Positions 1-8,248 of a stretch of 64,000 nt of DNA are shown in pieces (within the stretch, counting starts at the first letter, position 1; every line of letters starts with the position of its first letter). Below the pieces are notes generated by a model. The model did no database searches. It was not told the origin of the DNA and worked only from the letters and a program-made list of their open reading frames with translations. The stretch comes from Methanocorpusculum vombati (lineage in GTDB: Archaea > Halobacteriota > Methanomicrobia > Methanomicrobiales > Methanocorpusculaceae): assembly GCF_026891935.1 (NCBI RefSeq), contig NZ_JAPTGC010000001.1, positions 225,184 to 289,183 of the forward strand, given 5' to 3'. Made by a program: the position numbers and the translations under genes.

Positions 1-68
1 CAAAAGACGTCCCGCCGAACACCATCGCGGTCGGTACACCGGCAAAAGTTGTACGGACAATCGAATAA
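1..68 (+). CDS. 3' end of a hexapeptide-repeat acetyltransferase (partial)
   Basis: Only the last 21 or so codons lie in the window. The frame reads KDVPPNTIAVGTPAKVVR, then T-I-E and a TAA stop at 66-68. The pattern (V)PPNTIAVGTPAKVVR is the usual C-terminal coil of left-handed beta-helix O-acetyltransferases (the maltose/galactoside/serine acetyltransferase superfamily), where a proline-rich turn is followed by V-G-x-P-A-K-V. The substrate cannot be told from this fragment. The gene converges on the binding-protein gene at 155-1060. Confidence 0.72.
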   Translation, partial: KDVPPNTIAVGTPAKVVRTIE

Positions 69-126
69 CCCAGGACTATTTTCCCGAATACCTGTCCGTA
101 TCATCCGGACAGAGATAAAAAAAGAA

Positions 127-146
127 AATCTGCCGGTCGGCAGATT
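127..146 (-). terminator. hairpin followed by a T-rich run, downstream of the binding-protein gene
   Basis: AATCTGCCG and CGGCAGATT form a perfect 9-base stem with a 2-base loop, eight bases past the stop codon at 155-157. Read on the minus strand it is followed by TTTCTTTTTTTATC. This is a plausible terminator for the minus-strand gene, although archaeal termination relies mainly on the U tract. Confidence 0.55.
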
Positions 147-154
147 ATCTCATC

Positions 155-1060
155 TTATGCAGTGGTCTCTGTTGCAACAGGCGCGGTGGTGTTCACCGGC
201 GTGGTGTTTGCGACAACCGTCCCGTTTGCCGTCGGCTCAACGGTCGGCTCTGCTGCATCCTCGACGATGTACTGTGCAATCAGCTCTTTCCACTTCTCGG
301 ATGCCATCAGGTCCTTCAGGCCTGCGTTCATCAGTTCACGGAGGTCGTTGTCGTCCTTGCGCACAGCAACCGCGTAGTACTCGCCGGTCTCAATAGCATC
401 GAGCATCGTGAACTGCGGCTTGCCCTGGATGTAGCTCTCGATGTTTACGTCATCGAAGATAACTGCGTCAACAAGTCCCTGCTCAAGAGCAACCATCGAC
501 ATCGGGAAGGAATCGAACAGCTTGATCTTGCCGTCCTTTACCAGCTGGTTGTACTTCTCCTCACCGAAGAGTCCGCCCTCGTCTTTTGCCTTCTGCATCC
601 ACTGGTCTGCAGAACAGCTGCGCTGCACACCGATAACCACAGTGGCATTGGTGAACTGATCCATCGTTACATTAGAACCGGTCTTCACGGCAATACCCTG
701 ATTGACCTGCCAGTACGGAATGGTGAAGTTTACCTTCTCTAACCGATCGGGCGTAATGGACATACCGGAGTACACCATGTCAATCTTTCCGGTCTGCAGC
801 GCCGGAATGATTCCGTCCCATGCAACACCCTGAATCTTGACATTGAATCCCTTCTGTTCTGCGATCCACTTCACGGAGTCAACATCAAAACCAACGAACT
901 CGCTGTTGTCACCAAGGTACGAAAACGGCGGATATTCTGCATCAATACCAACAACATAGGTTTTTTTGCCGTCTTCGGCGGGAGTGTTCACACACCCTGC
1001 CATCAGGATGGCAAAAACAAGGCAAAGCCCTGCTGCCCCATACAACACTTTTTTATCCAT
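155..1060 (-). CDS. ABC transporter substrate-binding lipoprotein, polar amino acid type (family 3)
   Basis: This 301-residue protein is a periplasmic-type binding protein of the SBP_bac_3 family, which captures polar amino acids (arginine, glutamine, cystine and similar) outside the membrane for an ABC importer. A lipoprotein signal is clear: a hydrophobic segment ends in L-M-A-G-C with the lipid-carrying Cys at residue 23. The mature part begins KKTYVVGIDAEYPPFSYL, the family's hallmark opening, and later shows GKIDMVYSGMSITPDR, the family signature. The last 30 residues are a Thr/Pro-rich tail with several N-x-T sequons, which is unusual because such linkers normally sit at the N-terminus. 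The ATG at 1060 was preferred over an upstream TTG because a TATA box lies about 26 bases before it. No permease or ATPase gene is in view. The ligand is unknown. Confidence 0.88.
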   Translation of the reverse strand: MDKKVLYGAAGLCLVFAILMAGCVNTPAEDGKKTYVVGIDAEYPPFSYLGDNSEFVGFDVDSVKWIAEQKGFNVKIQGVAWDGIIPALQTGKIDMVYSGMSITPDRLEKVNFTIPYWQVNQGIAVKTGSNVTMDQFTNATVVIGVQRSCSADQWMQKAKDEGGLFGEEKYNQLVKDGKIKLFDSFPMSMVALEQGLVDAVIFDDVNIESYIQGKPQFTMLDAIETGEYYAVAVRKDDNDLRELMNAGLKDLMASEKWKELIAQYIVEDAAEPTVEPTANGTVVANTTPVNTTAPVATETTA

Positions 1061-1082
1061 CCTATAGTGATGGGAGTTAATC

Positions 1083-1090
1083 AATATAAA
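1083..1090 (-). promoter_or_regulatory. TATA box of the binding-protein gene
   Basis: TTTATATT on the minus strand is centred about 26 bases before the ATG at 1060. That places the transcription start at or next to the start codon, so a leaderless mRNA is likely (inference). Confidence 0.5.
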
Positions 1091-1113
1091 TTACTTGCCG
1101 CGGGAAAAAAGAA

Positions 1114-1407
1114 TTATTTCATATAGAACCAGCAGTGGCAGTGGCCGTCCGTTTCTATATCCTTTTCCGCTTCCCGGCAGGGACAGATATAGAGCTTGTC
1201 AACGTCGGGGTTGCCGCTTGGAAGTCTGCACGGACAGTACCGCTTTCCCCGCATCAGCTTGTTGCGGGCAAGTCCCTCAATGACCGAGTCGGCGATGGGC
1301 GTGTTCGGGTTCAGTATCCAGCCTTTCAGTTTTGCAAATTTCTCCGAGTCCGCACGGATCTTCGGGACAAGTGCGGCGATCTCTTCCGGGGATGGAGGGG
1401 TGGTCAT
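1114..1407 (-). CDS. ferredoxin:thioredoxin reductase catalytic (beta) subunit-like protein
   Basis: This 97-residue protein carries the family's full cysteine set: CPC at 58-60, CPC at 75-77 and CHC at 90-92. In characterised FTR the set holds a [4Fe-4S] cluster beside a redox-active disulfide. The enzyme passes electrons from ferredoxin to thioredoxin-like partners in the cytoplasm. Methanogens commonly carry this catalytic subunit without the plant-type variable subunit, and none is visible here. It lies 48 bases downstream of the deformylase-like gene on the same strand, so co-transcription is possible. The spacing between the second CPC and the CHC (12 residues) is longer than in cyanobacterial FTR (8), as is seen in divergent members. 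Confidence 0.87.
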   Translation of the reverse strand: MTTPPSPEEIAALVPKIRADSEKFAKLKGWILNPNTPIADSVIEGLARNKLMRGKRYCPCRLPSGNPDVDKLYICPCREAEKDIETDGHCHCWFYMK

Positions 1408-1455
1408 GGAATGTAGTATTTCTCTGGGAGAATATCTGTTTTTGGTTTGGGAACG

Positions 1456-1947
1456 TTATGTTCTGCTGCCTGCAATCCTGTCCAGATCCTTTTGGATCAG
1501 TTTTCGCACACCGGGCCGGAGATGATCAATAAAGAGCACGCCCTCATGATGATCCTTCTCATGCAGGAATGCCCGGGCGGCAATACCTTTCAGCTCGCAC
1601 CGGATAACCTCCCCGCTCTCGTCCAGATACCGGACCGTAATTTTTCTCGGGCGCCGTACCGGACGCTGGATGCCGGGAATGCAGGGACTTCCCTCCATAT
1701 CCTCAACCGGCGTACCTTCCGTGAGTACCTCCGGGTTTGCACCGCGGATCACAATTCCGCCTGCATTGATCACAAACAGCCGGAGCGATACACCGATCTG
1801 CGGCGCGGAAAGACCCACACAATGGTTTGCGGTCATTGTGTCCCACATGTCGGCCAGCACATCCCGCACTTCCTGTGTCATCTCCGGTACGGTCTCTGCC
1901 GGTGCTGCAAGAACCGGATCGCCGTACAGCCGTATCTCCCGAATCAT
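1456..1947 (-). CDS. peptide deformylase-like protein with a displaced metal-ligand cysteine
   Basis: This 163-residue protein matches peptide deformylase in all three motif positions: VGLSAPQIG at 44-52, EGSPCIPG at 85-92 and LHEKDHHEG at 128-136. Bacterial deformylases remove the formyl group from initiator methionine and bind Fe2+ or Zn2+ through the Cys of EGCLS and the two His of HExxH. Here HExxH is intact, but the Cys position of motif 2 is Ser87 and a Cys sits two residues on (Cys89). Archaea start translation with unformylated methionine, so the substrate is unclear: another N-formyl or N-acyl peptide, or a non-catalytic role. The ATG at 1947 was chosen because family members begin close to the IREIRLYGDPVL stretch. 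An in-frame ATG at 1974 is possible. Confidence 0.8.
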   Translation of the reverse strand: MIREIRLYGDPVLAAPAETVPEMTQEVRDVLADMWDTMTANHCVGLSAPQIGVSLRLFVINAGGIVIRGANPEVLTEGTPVEDMEGSPCIPGIQRPVRRPRKITVRYLDESGEVIRCELKGIAARAFLHEKDHHEGVLFIDHLRPGVRKLIQKDLDRIAGSRT

Positions 1948-2034
1948 GGTATAAACTGTGCCGTACAGACCCATACTTTTTTCGTATCGGGGGGCGGGCA
2001 AACTGTTTTAGGAAAGAATGCGAAATGAACTCAC

Positions 2035-2355
2035 ATGCAGATTGAGTACCTCTCCCCTGACCATGCTCTCCTGACCGGTCCCGGTGTTTTTGCCGATGCC
2101 TACTGCCTCGACCTCGGAGTTGCCCGCTTGATCTTTGCAAAATCCTCTGCCGGGTTTGTCGGCTGCGGATTTTTCGATCTTGCCGTCTTTGAAAAACTCA
2201 GCATTCCTGCGGCAAAGGTTACCGGCATCTTCACCATTGAAGATCTCCTCAAATCCCCTGTTTCCGCGGCAACCCCTGCTGCCGTACTTCGCGGGGCAAA
2301 AACCGGTGTGACCGGTGAAGAAGCGATACGCCGTCTTTGTATCTCTGACCGATGA
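2035..2355 (+). CDS. DUF1805 (YunC-like) domain protein
   Basis: A 106-residue soluble protein that fits the DUF1805 family seen in Bacilli (YunC) and many methanogens. The supporting features are a start directly on the domain (MQIEYL), a central CGFFDLAVFEKL segment, the VTGIFTIEDLL stretch, and the C-terminal VTPAA ... GVTGEEAIRRL pattern. The family has a small alpha/beta fold and no established biochemical role. The gene is divergent from the deformylase-like gene and lies 34 bases before the first PEGA-protein gene, so it may be co-transcribed with it. Assignment rests on recalled motif shape only. Confidence 0.7.
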   Translation: MQIEYLSPDHALLTGPGVFADAYCLDLGVARLIFAKSSAGFVGCGFFDLAVFEKLSIPAAKVTGIFTIEDLLKSPVSAATPAAVLRGAKTGVTGEEAIRRLCISDR

Positions 2356-2389
2356 CTATTTCATCTTTGCGAACGATGATTCATTTGTT

Positions 2390-3706
2390 ATGAACAAATT
2401 CTATCTTGTGCTGGTGCTGCTGGCCGCAGTTGCGGTGCTGGCTGCTCCTGCGGCGGCTGAGGTAACACTCGGCGGTTCCGTAGGCGGCTCCACGGCGACG
2501 ATCAGTGTGACCTCATCGCCGTCCGGTGCCGAGGTCTATGACGCCGGAACGTATCAGGGCACAACCCCCTGTAACATCATCGTACATACCACGGCAACCC
2601 CGATCGATCACGATATTGTTGTTTCCAAAAACGGGTACTATGATTACCATCACTACATCGGTGATGTGTACACTGATCAGTACATCACCGTCAATGCAGT
2701 CCTGACCCCCGTGGTCCTGACCGGATACCTTGATATCTCTTCCTCACCGTCCGGTGCAAATGTCTATGTGGACGGTATCTACAAAGGAACCTCACCGCTC
2801 GTGGCCTCGGTCGATGCAGGCTCCCATTCGATCCGCATGGAAAAACCGGGCTACGACACCTGGTACGGGACCTATCGTGTTTCTTCCGGAGACACCGCGC
2901 AGGTATATGCTTCTCTCGGTCCGTCCGTTACCTACGGATACATTAATGTCCACTCAACACCGTCGGGTGCGAACGTGTACGTGGACGGCACCTACCGCGA
3001 CAACACGCCGGAAGTGATCAGCGTTACCGCCGGCACCTCGCATGAAGTACAGGTCGTGTACTCCGGCTATGAGGTATATCAGCAGACGGTGACCGTCAGT
3101 ACGGGCAGTACTGTTTACCTTGATGCCAACCTTGTCACCAGTTCCGACGCCTATCTGAAGATTGCGTCCTCTCCCTCGGGGGCTGCGGTGTATGTGGACG
3201 GCAACTACTGCGGCAACACCGGTTACTCTTCGGGAAGTTCAATGAACTATATGAGTATCGGTCCGCTTACGGCGGGAACACATGCGGTTATGCTGAAACT
3301 GGACGGTTACAACACCTACACCTCAACCGTGACGTTGTCTCCCAACGAGATCCGTACCATGAGTGTAACACTGACGCAGAGTGCACCGACACCGTCAGGT
3401 AATGCCGGTCTCCATATGGCGTCAACTCCTTCCGGTGCGGAGGTATATGTGGACAACGCCTTCCGCGGGTACACGCCGGTATATCTCTCCGACATCTCCG
3501 AAGGCCGGCACACGGTGCTGCTGAAACATACCGGCTACAACGACTGGACCGAGTATGTGGTCTTCACTGCCGGACAGACGGTGGAAAAGGATGTGACCAT
3601 GTCTCCGGCTTCGGTTCCTCCGGCGCCGACACAGTCACCCTTCCCGGTTCTGGCTTTCGCGGGTCTTGCAGCCGCCGCGGTATTTGCCGTCCGGCGGATG
3701 TACTAA
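2390..3706 (+). CDS. secreted PEGA-domain surface protein, five PEGA repeats
   Basis: A 438-residue exported protein with a signal peptide (residues 1-23, hydrophobic, ending AAPAAAE). Five tandem PEGA domains of about 70 residues follow, each opening with a strand and then S-P-S-G-A-x-V-Y-V-D-G, the motif that names the family. PEGA domains are beta-sandwich modules common in archaeal and bacterial cell-envelope proteins. The C-terminus has a P-x-P linker, a hydrophobic stretch (PVLAFAGLAAAAVFAV) and RRMY, which looks like a membrane-anchor or sorting signal. The ATG at 2390 was chosen because it starts the signal peptide. The next gene encodes a shorter paralogue, so the pair probably arose by duplication and may form one surface structure (inference). 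Confidence 0.85.
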   Translation: MNKFYLVLVLLAAVAVLAAPAAAEVTLGGSVGGSTATISVTSSPSGAEVYDAGTYQGTTPCNIIVHTTATPIDHDIVVSKNGYYDYHHYIGDVYTDQYITVNAVLTPVVLTGYLDISSSPSGANVYVDGIYKGTSPLVASVDAGSHSIRMEKPGYDTWYGTYRVSSGDTAQVYASLGPSVTYGYINVHSTPSGANVYVDGTYRDNTPEVISVTAGTSHEVQVVYSGYEVYQQTVTVSTGSTVYLDANLVTSSDAYLKIASSPSGAAVYVDGNYCGNTGYSSGSSMNYMSIGPLTAGTHAVMLKLDGYNTYTSTVTLSPNEIRTMSVTLTQSAPTPSGNAGLHMASTPSGAEVYVDNAFRGYTPVYLSDISEGRHTVLLKHTGYNDWTEYVVFTAGQTVEKDVTMSPASVPPAPTQSPFPVLAFAGLAAAAVFAVRRMY

Positions 3707-3765
3707 CTCCTTCTTTTTTCTCCCGACCGACATCTTAACAACGTTCCGGCGCGAATTGATTTTCT

Positions 3766-4659
3766 ATGAAGCACACAGTTCTCCCGCTGCTGTTTATCCT
3801 GATTGCCGCACTTTGCATCGTCCCGGCTGCTGCAGATGAAGCACCGGGCTATATCTCGGTGACCACCAGCCCGACCGGCGGTCAGGTGTACATCGATCAC
3901 AAGTATGTAATGGACGCTCCCGGAACCGCCGAGGTCCGGCCGGGCAGTCATCTGGTCAGCATTCAGTCCTCGGAGTACTTCACCTGGTCGGACGAGGTCT
4001 TTGTCCGTTCCGGTGAGACCACGAAGGTTGATGCGGTGATGCATTTCTATAAAGGTCCGGGCTCGATCGGGATCACCTCCTCCATGCCCGAGGTTGATGT
4101 CTATATTGATGACATGTACTATGCGAGTGTCAAGTCCGGAACTGTGACCATTCCGAATCTTTCTCCGGTTGAGCATGATGTCCGTGTGGTGAAGGCCGGG
4201 TATCACGACTTTACCACGACGGTTCAGGTGCTCTCCGACAAGATTGTGGGTGTGTACTCGGATCAGACAAAGGATGATCGGCAGGCTGGTATCCGCGTCC
4301 ATTCCGAACCTGCCGGTGCGGTGGTGTTTCTGGATGACGACTATGTCGGAATCACCCAGTCCGGGAAGGAGTGGCTGCAGATATCGGGAGTATATCCCGG
4401 ATCGCACACGCTGAGCCTTGCAAAGGACGGGTATGTGATTTCCACGATCACCAAAGAGTACAAAGCAGGGGATGTTGCGGATGTCCGTGTCACGCTTCAG
4501 CCGGTTCCGGTTGAAACCGTCACCGTCCCGACCGAATCTCCAACCGGCACAGCTGCTGTTCCGACAGCTACTGTTCCCCCCGCGCCAACCAAAACCCCGG
4601 TTCCGGTTGCAGGTTTGTTCCTCCTCGGTGCGGCAGGTCTGCTGCTGTCTCGCCGGTAA
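3766..4659 (+). CDS. secreted PEGA-domain surface protein, three PEGA repeats
   Basis: A 297-residue exported protein and shorter paralogue of the gene just upstream. Residues 1-22 form a signal peptide ending PAAADE. Three PEGA-type units follow, near residues 27-90, 100-165 and 175-245; the third has the clearest S-E-P-A-G-A-V-V-F-L-D core, while the second has lost the S-P-x-G signature (S-M-P-E-V-D). A Pro/Thr-rich spacer leads to the hydrophobic C-terminus VPVAGLFLLGAAGLLLSRR, the same anchor-like architecture as its neighbour. The 59-base gap to the upstream gene holds a T-rich run just past the first stop codon, so the two may be separate transcription units. Confidence 0.82.
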   Translation: MKHTVLPLLFILIAALCIVPAAADEAPGYISVTTSPTGGQVYIDHKYVMDAPGTAEVRPGSHLVSIQSSEYFTWSDEVFVRSGETTKVDAVMHFYKGPGSIGITSSMPEVDVYIDDMYYASVKSGTVTIPNLSPVEHDVRVVKAGYHDFTTTVQVLSDKIVGVYSDQTKDDRQAGIRVHSEPAGAVVFLDDDYVGITQSGKEWLQISGVYPGSHTLSLAKDGYVISTITKEYKAGDVADVRVTLQPVPVETVTVPTESPTGTAAVPTATVPPAPTKTPVPVAGLFLLGAAGLLLSRR

Positions 4660-4687
4660 CCAAATATTTTTTCTCCCCCGACACGCG

Positions 4688-4730
4688 TTTTTATCTTTCC
4701 GGCAGAACCATTAGTACAGTATCAGAGGGG
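4688..4730 (+). promoter_or_regulatory. TATA box and ribosome binding site of tfrA
   Basis: TTTTTATCT at 4688-4696 is a TATA-like element and GAGGGG at 4725-4730 is a strong ribosome binding site 4 bases before the ATG at 4735. The transcription start is expected near 4716-4720, giving a short leader. This unit would drive tfrAB. Confidence 0.5.
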
Positions 4731-4734
4731 ATCC

Positions 4735-6366
4735 ATGGGTATCGAAAACAGAAGCGACTGTCATGTACTCGTCATCGGTTCCGGCGGTGCGGGAATCCGC
4801 GCCGCCGCAGACGCATCCGCTGCGGGTGAAACGATCATTGTGTCAAAGACCATCACCGGTAAAGGCGGCTGTACGGTCATGGCAGAAGGGGGATACAATG
4901 CCGTTCTGAAATCCGCAGACTCCGTTGCAACACACTACGAGGACACGATGAAAGGCGGGGCCTTCCTCAATGATCCCGCACTTGTCGAGGTTCTTGCCCG
5001 CGAAGCTCCCAACCGCATCCGCGATCTGTTTACGTGGGGAGCGGTGTTTGATCTCACCTGCGAAAACGAGATCGCCCAGCGGCCGTTCGGCGGTCAGCGG
5101 TTTCCTCGTACCTGCTACGCCGGTGATCATACCGGTCATGAGATGGTGATGACGCTTCTGGAAAAACTCCGGGGTTCCCCGGTTGAGATCCGGGATGAAC
5201 TTACCGTCATCGATCTCCTGAAGGATGGCGATGCGGTTTCGGGTGCAATCACCTGCGATCGCGAGGGGGAACTCGGTGTCATCACTGCGGACGCGGTAGT
5301 GCTTGCAACCGGCGGTGCGGGTCAGGTGTATGATACGACGACCAACTCCACCGCAGGGACCGGTGACGGCTATGCGCTCGGATACCGTGCGGGAGCGGAA
5401 CTTATTGATATGGAGCAGGTCCAGTTCCACCCGACCGGCGCGGTGTATCCCTACGATACCCGCGGCCGCCTCATCACCGAGGCTGTCCGGGGTGAGGGAG
5501 GTTTCCTCCTCAACGCCAGGGGTGAGCGGTTCATGGAAAAGTATGATCCGGCCCGTATGGAGTTGTCCACCCGCGATGTGGTTGCCCGGGCAATTGCCAC
5601 CGAAGTTCTCGAAGGACGCGGCACCGAACACGGCGGCGTCTGGCTTGATGTAACCCATCTCCCGAAAGAACAGATCGAAACCCGTCTCCCGGTCATGCTT
5701 GAACAGTTTCTCAAGTTTGGTACCGATATCAGAACCTGTCCGATGGAGGTTGCGCCGACCGCCCATCACTTTATGGGCGGTCTGCGGATCACGCCGGAGG
5801 CGCACACCACACTGCCGCATCTCTTCGCCGCAGGCGAAGTGACCGGCGGTGTACATGGTGCAAACCGTCTCGGCGGTAACGCCCTTGCCGATACACAGGT
5901 GTTCGGTTGTCGTGCGGGGCGTGCTGCCGCCGCAGTGCAGCCTTCCGCGAAACGTGCTGCTGATGCGGATCAGATCGCATCAGCCGAGGAACGGATCGCG
6001 CAACTGTACGAAGGACAGGCGACGTCTGCGGAGGTTCGCCGGTCGATGAAACGGATCATGTGGAACAATGTCGGCATCTACCGCAACGAACTTGATCTGA
6101 AGGTTGCCGAACGCGACATTGCAAAACTCAGGGCGACGCCTCTTTGTATTTCCTCGCCGCGTGAGATCAGTGACGCGGTCATCACGGAAAATATGCTGCT
6201 CGTTGCGTCTCTTGTGATCGACGGCGCACTGCTCCGCCGCGAGTCACGCGGGGCACACACGCGGACCGATATCAAAACATCGTGGACGAATGAGACCTCG
6301 CCGTTTGGTCACACGTTCTTCTCAAAGGCGAAGTCCGGCATTGAGATTCTGGAGGGACGGCTGTGA
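4735..6366 (+). CDS. tfrA: thiol:fumarate reductase subunit A (FAD flavoprotein)
   Basis: This 543-residue protein is the flavoprotein half of the methanogen thiol:fumarate reductase, which reduces fumarate to succinate while oxidising coenzymes M and B to the heterodisulfide, in the cytoplasm. The N-terminus shows the dinucleotide fold (VLVIGSGGAGIRAAADAS). The succinate dehydrogenase/fumarate reductase signatures follow: KGGCTVMAEGGYNA for flavin contact, QFHPTGAVYP, TEAVRGEGG and, near the end of the FAD domain, HHFMGGLRI and GGVHGANRLGGNAL. The adjoining gene encodes the iron-sulfur/CCG subunit specific to Tfr, which separates this enzyme from membrane succinate dehydrogenases. The stop codon overlaps the next start by four bases (GTGA), indicating translational coupling. 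Confidence 0.92.
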   Translation: MGIENRSDCHVLVIGSGGAGIRAAADASAAGETIIVSKTITGKGGCTVMAEGGYNAVLKSADSVATHYEDTMKGGAFLNDPALVEVLAREAPNRIRDLFTWGAVFDLTCENEIAQRPFGGQRFPRTCYAGDHTGHEMVMTLLEKLRGSPVEIRDELTVIDLLKDGDAVSGAITCDREGELGVITADAVVLATGGAGQVYDTTTNSTAGTGDGYALGYRAGAELIDMEQVQFHPTGAVYPYDTRGRLITEAVRGEGGFLLNARGERFMEKYDPARMELSTRDVVARAIATEVLEGRGTEHGGVWLDVTHLPKEQIETRLPVMLEQFLKFGTDIRTCPMEVAPTAHHFMGGLRITPEAHTTLPHLFAAGEVTGGVHGANRLGGNALADTQVFGCRAGRAAAAVQPSAKRAADADQIASAEERIAQLYEGQATSAEVRRSMKRIMWNNVGIYRNELDLKVAERDIAKLRATPLCISSPREISDAVITENMLLVASLVIDGALLRRESRGAHTRTDIKTSWTNETSPFGHTFFSKAKSGIEILEGRL

Positions 6367-7811
6367 AGGTACATATCTCGCGGTTTGATCCAAACACGGA
6401 TGCTGTGCCGCACACGGAGACGTATGATGTCCGCGTTGAGGACGGGGCAAGGATTCTCAATGTTTTGGACGCGGTGCGGGACGAGGTCGATCCGACACTC
6501 GGCTACCGCCACTGCTGCCGTGCCGGCCAGTGCGGCTCCTGTGCCGTCCGGATCAACGGAGAACCGGGACTCGCCTGCATGGAAGAGGCACACGAAAACG
6601 ACCTCATCGAACCGCTCGAACTGCCCCGCATCCGGGACCTCATCACCGACATAGCGCCCGTGATGGCACAGCTCGCCTGGCTGAATCCCGGAGTGGCCGG
6701 GGGCGATGCCCCCGTCTGCGGCTGTGAGGTGACGCACGAAACAATTGAGGAGATCAAACCCCTGCGCGAATGTATCGAATGCTACAGCTGCATCTCATCC
6801 TGCCCCGCGTTTGCAGCTTCCGAGTATGCGGGTCCGACTGTCATGCGGCAGGAACAGCGGCTGAACCTTGATCCGCGGGATTGTGGTGACCGCATCGAAG
6901 AGGCGATCGCAAAAGGACTGTTTGCCTGCACAACCTGCCACAAATGTGTGGAGGTCTGCCCGAAGGGAATCGAGACTCCAAGAAAAGCGGTGGAAAAACT
7001 CCGGGCCGAGGCTGCGAAACGGGGTCTGTCTCTTCCGGCGCACCGGGCGCTTGCCCGGCTGGTTGAAGAGACGGGACGGTCGGTCGAGCGGAAGGAGACG
7101 CCGTTCCTCGAACGCGTGCCGAATGTCATCGAACCCGAAGGCGAAGTCCGTGCCACGGTCGGGTTCTTCGTCGGCTGCATGTTCAACGGCAGAGTGATTC
7201 AGCCGGCACTGGATGCGATGGAGGTGCTTCGCAAAAACGGTATCCGCGTGGTCATCCCCAAAGATCAGGTCTGCTGCGGGTCGCCGCTGATCCGCACCGG
7301 TCTTTCCGGTTTTGTACCGGAGTTAATGCAGCGCAACATTGCGGCATTCGTGAAAGCCGGGGTTGACACCGTGCTCACCATGTGTGCCGGATGCGGCTCG
7401 ACTCTCAAAAACGACTACGACACCCCGTTCCGGGTCGCCGACATCACCGAGTACCTCTGCGAGATCGGATTTGTCCCGCCAGAGAAAGTTGCCGGAACCT
7501 ACACCTATCACGACCCCTGCCACCTGCTTCGCGGCCAGGGCATCAGCGAACAGCCGAGGGAACTCCTGCGAAGCGTTGCAGAGACCTTCGTCGACCTGCC
7601 GGCACGCTGCTGCGGTGCGGGAGGCGGCGTGAAGTCCGGTCATCCCGAGGAAGCCGCCGCCATCGGAGCCGTTCGTGCCGAGATGGTCAAAAAGACAGGA
7701 GCCGACTTTATTGTGACCGTCTGCCCGTTCTGTGAGTTCCACCTGCATCAGGTAACGGGACTCCCGGTGAAAAATATTGCAACGCTGCTGCTCGAAGGAT
7801 ACCGGAGATAA
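6363..7811 (+). CDS. tfrB: thiol:fumarate reductase subunit B (iron-sulfur and CCG-domain subunit)
   Basis: A 482-residue protein with a GTG start at 6363 overlapping tfrA. The first ~100 residues form a 2Fe-2S ferredoxin domain (RHCCRAGQCGSCAVRINGEP). Residues ~130-215 hold two 4Fe-4S motifs (CIECYSCISSCP and CTTCHKCVEVCPKG). The C-terminal half carries two CCG motifs, seen as CCGSPLIRTG with CAGCGSTLK and as CHLLRGQG with CCGAGGG, as in heterodisulfide reductase HdrB. This arrangement is specific to TfrB: the CCG part handles CoM-SH and CoB-SH oxidation and electrons pass through the clusters to fumarate at TfrA. Together with tfrA it forms a complete two-gene operon. Confidence 0.92.
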   Translation: MKVHISRFDPNTDAVPHTETYDVRVEDGARILNVLDAVRDEVDPTLGYRHCCRAGQCGSCAVRINGEPGLACMEEAHENDLIEPLELPRIRDLITDIAPVMAQLAWLNPGVAGGDAPVCGCEVTHETIEEIKPLRECIECYSCISSCPAFAASEYAGPTVMRQEQRLNLDPRDCGDRIEEAIAKGLFACTTCHKCVEVCPKGIETPRKAVEKLRAEAAKRGLSLPAHRALARLVEETGRSVERKETPFLERVPNVIEPEGEVRATVGFFVGCMFNGRVIQPALDAMEVLRKNGIRVVIPKDQVCCGSPLIRTGLSGFVPELMQRNIAAFVKAGVDTVLTMCAGCGSTLKNDYDTPFRVADITEYLCEIGFVPPEKVAGTYTYHDPCHLLRGQGISEQPRELLRSVAETFVDLPARCCGAGGGVKSGHPEEAAAIGAVRAEMVKKTGADFIVTVCPFCEFHLHQVTGLPVKNIATLLLEGYRR

Positions 7812-7861
7812 GCGGCTTTATCATCTCTTACCCACCACTAACTATAAAGCAGGTAATCCTC

Positions 7862-8137
7862 ATGCGTCAATGTATGGACTCTCCCAATCTCCACCGCCGG
7901 CTGAAAAAAATCATCGGACAGCTGAACGCAATCGATAAGATGATCGATGAGGATGTGCCGTGCGAGGACATTCTGATCCAGATCAATGCAGCAAAGTCGG
8001 CGATGCACAAAGTCGGGCAGATCGTGCTTGAGGGTCATCTGAACCACTGCGTAAAAGACGGCATCGAACACGGCGACGCAGAAAAAACCGTTGCCGAGTT
8101 CGCCAAAGCAATCGAGCATTTTTCGCGGATGAGCTGA
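7862..8137 (+). CDS. CsoR/RcnR-family metal-sensing repressor, copper-type ligand set
   Basis: A 91-residue all-helical protein of the CsoR/RcnR (DUF156) family, whose tetramers leave DNA when metal binds. The signature LHRRLKKIIGQLNAIDKMI is at 10-28. The residues matching copper-sensing CsoR are present with exact spacing: Cys34, then His59 after 24 residues, and Cys63 after 3 more. The gene sits 111 bases before a P-type metal ATPase, its likely target, and a palindrome lies between them. Two starts are possible: ATG 7862, with AGGT upstream, or ATG 7874, which sits at the distance expected for a leaderless transcript from CTATAAA near 7845. Confidence 0.85.
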   Translation: MRQCMDSPNLHRRLKKIIGQLNAIDKMIDEDVPCEDILIQINAAKSAMHKVGQIVLEGHLNHCVKDGIEHGDAEKTVAEFAKAIEHFSRMS

Positions 8138-8206
8138 CAGGTTCATCCTCTCTTTTTGTAGTATCTGAAAATCAGTTTCATTCCCGGACGTTTTTCAGAA
8201 CATACA

Positions 8207-8230
8207 TATACCCATACCCCCATAAGTATA
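8207..8230. promoter_or_regulatory. candidate CsoR operator overlapping the ATPase promoter
   Basis: TATAC and GTATA form inverted arms around a C-rich centre (CCATACCCCCATAA), 19 bases before the ATPase ATG. Known CsoR/RcnR operators are AT-rich inverted arms flanking a C/G tract, so shape and position fit the repressor encoded just upstream. Binding is inference. Confidence 0.4.
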
Positions 8231-8248
8231 TCGGGATTGGTGCTACAA

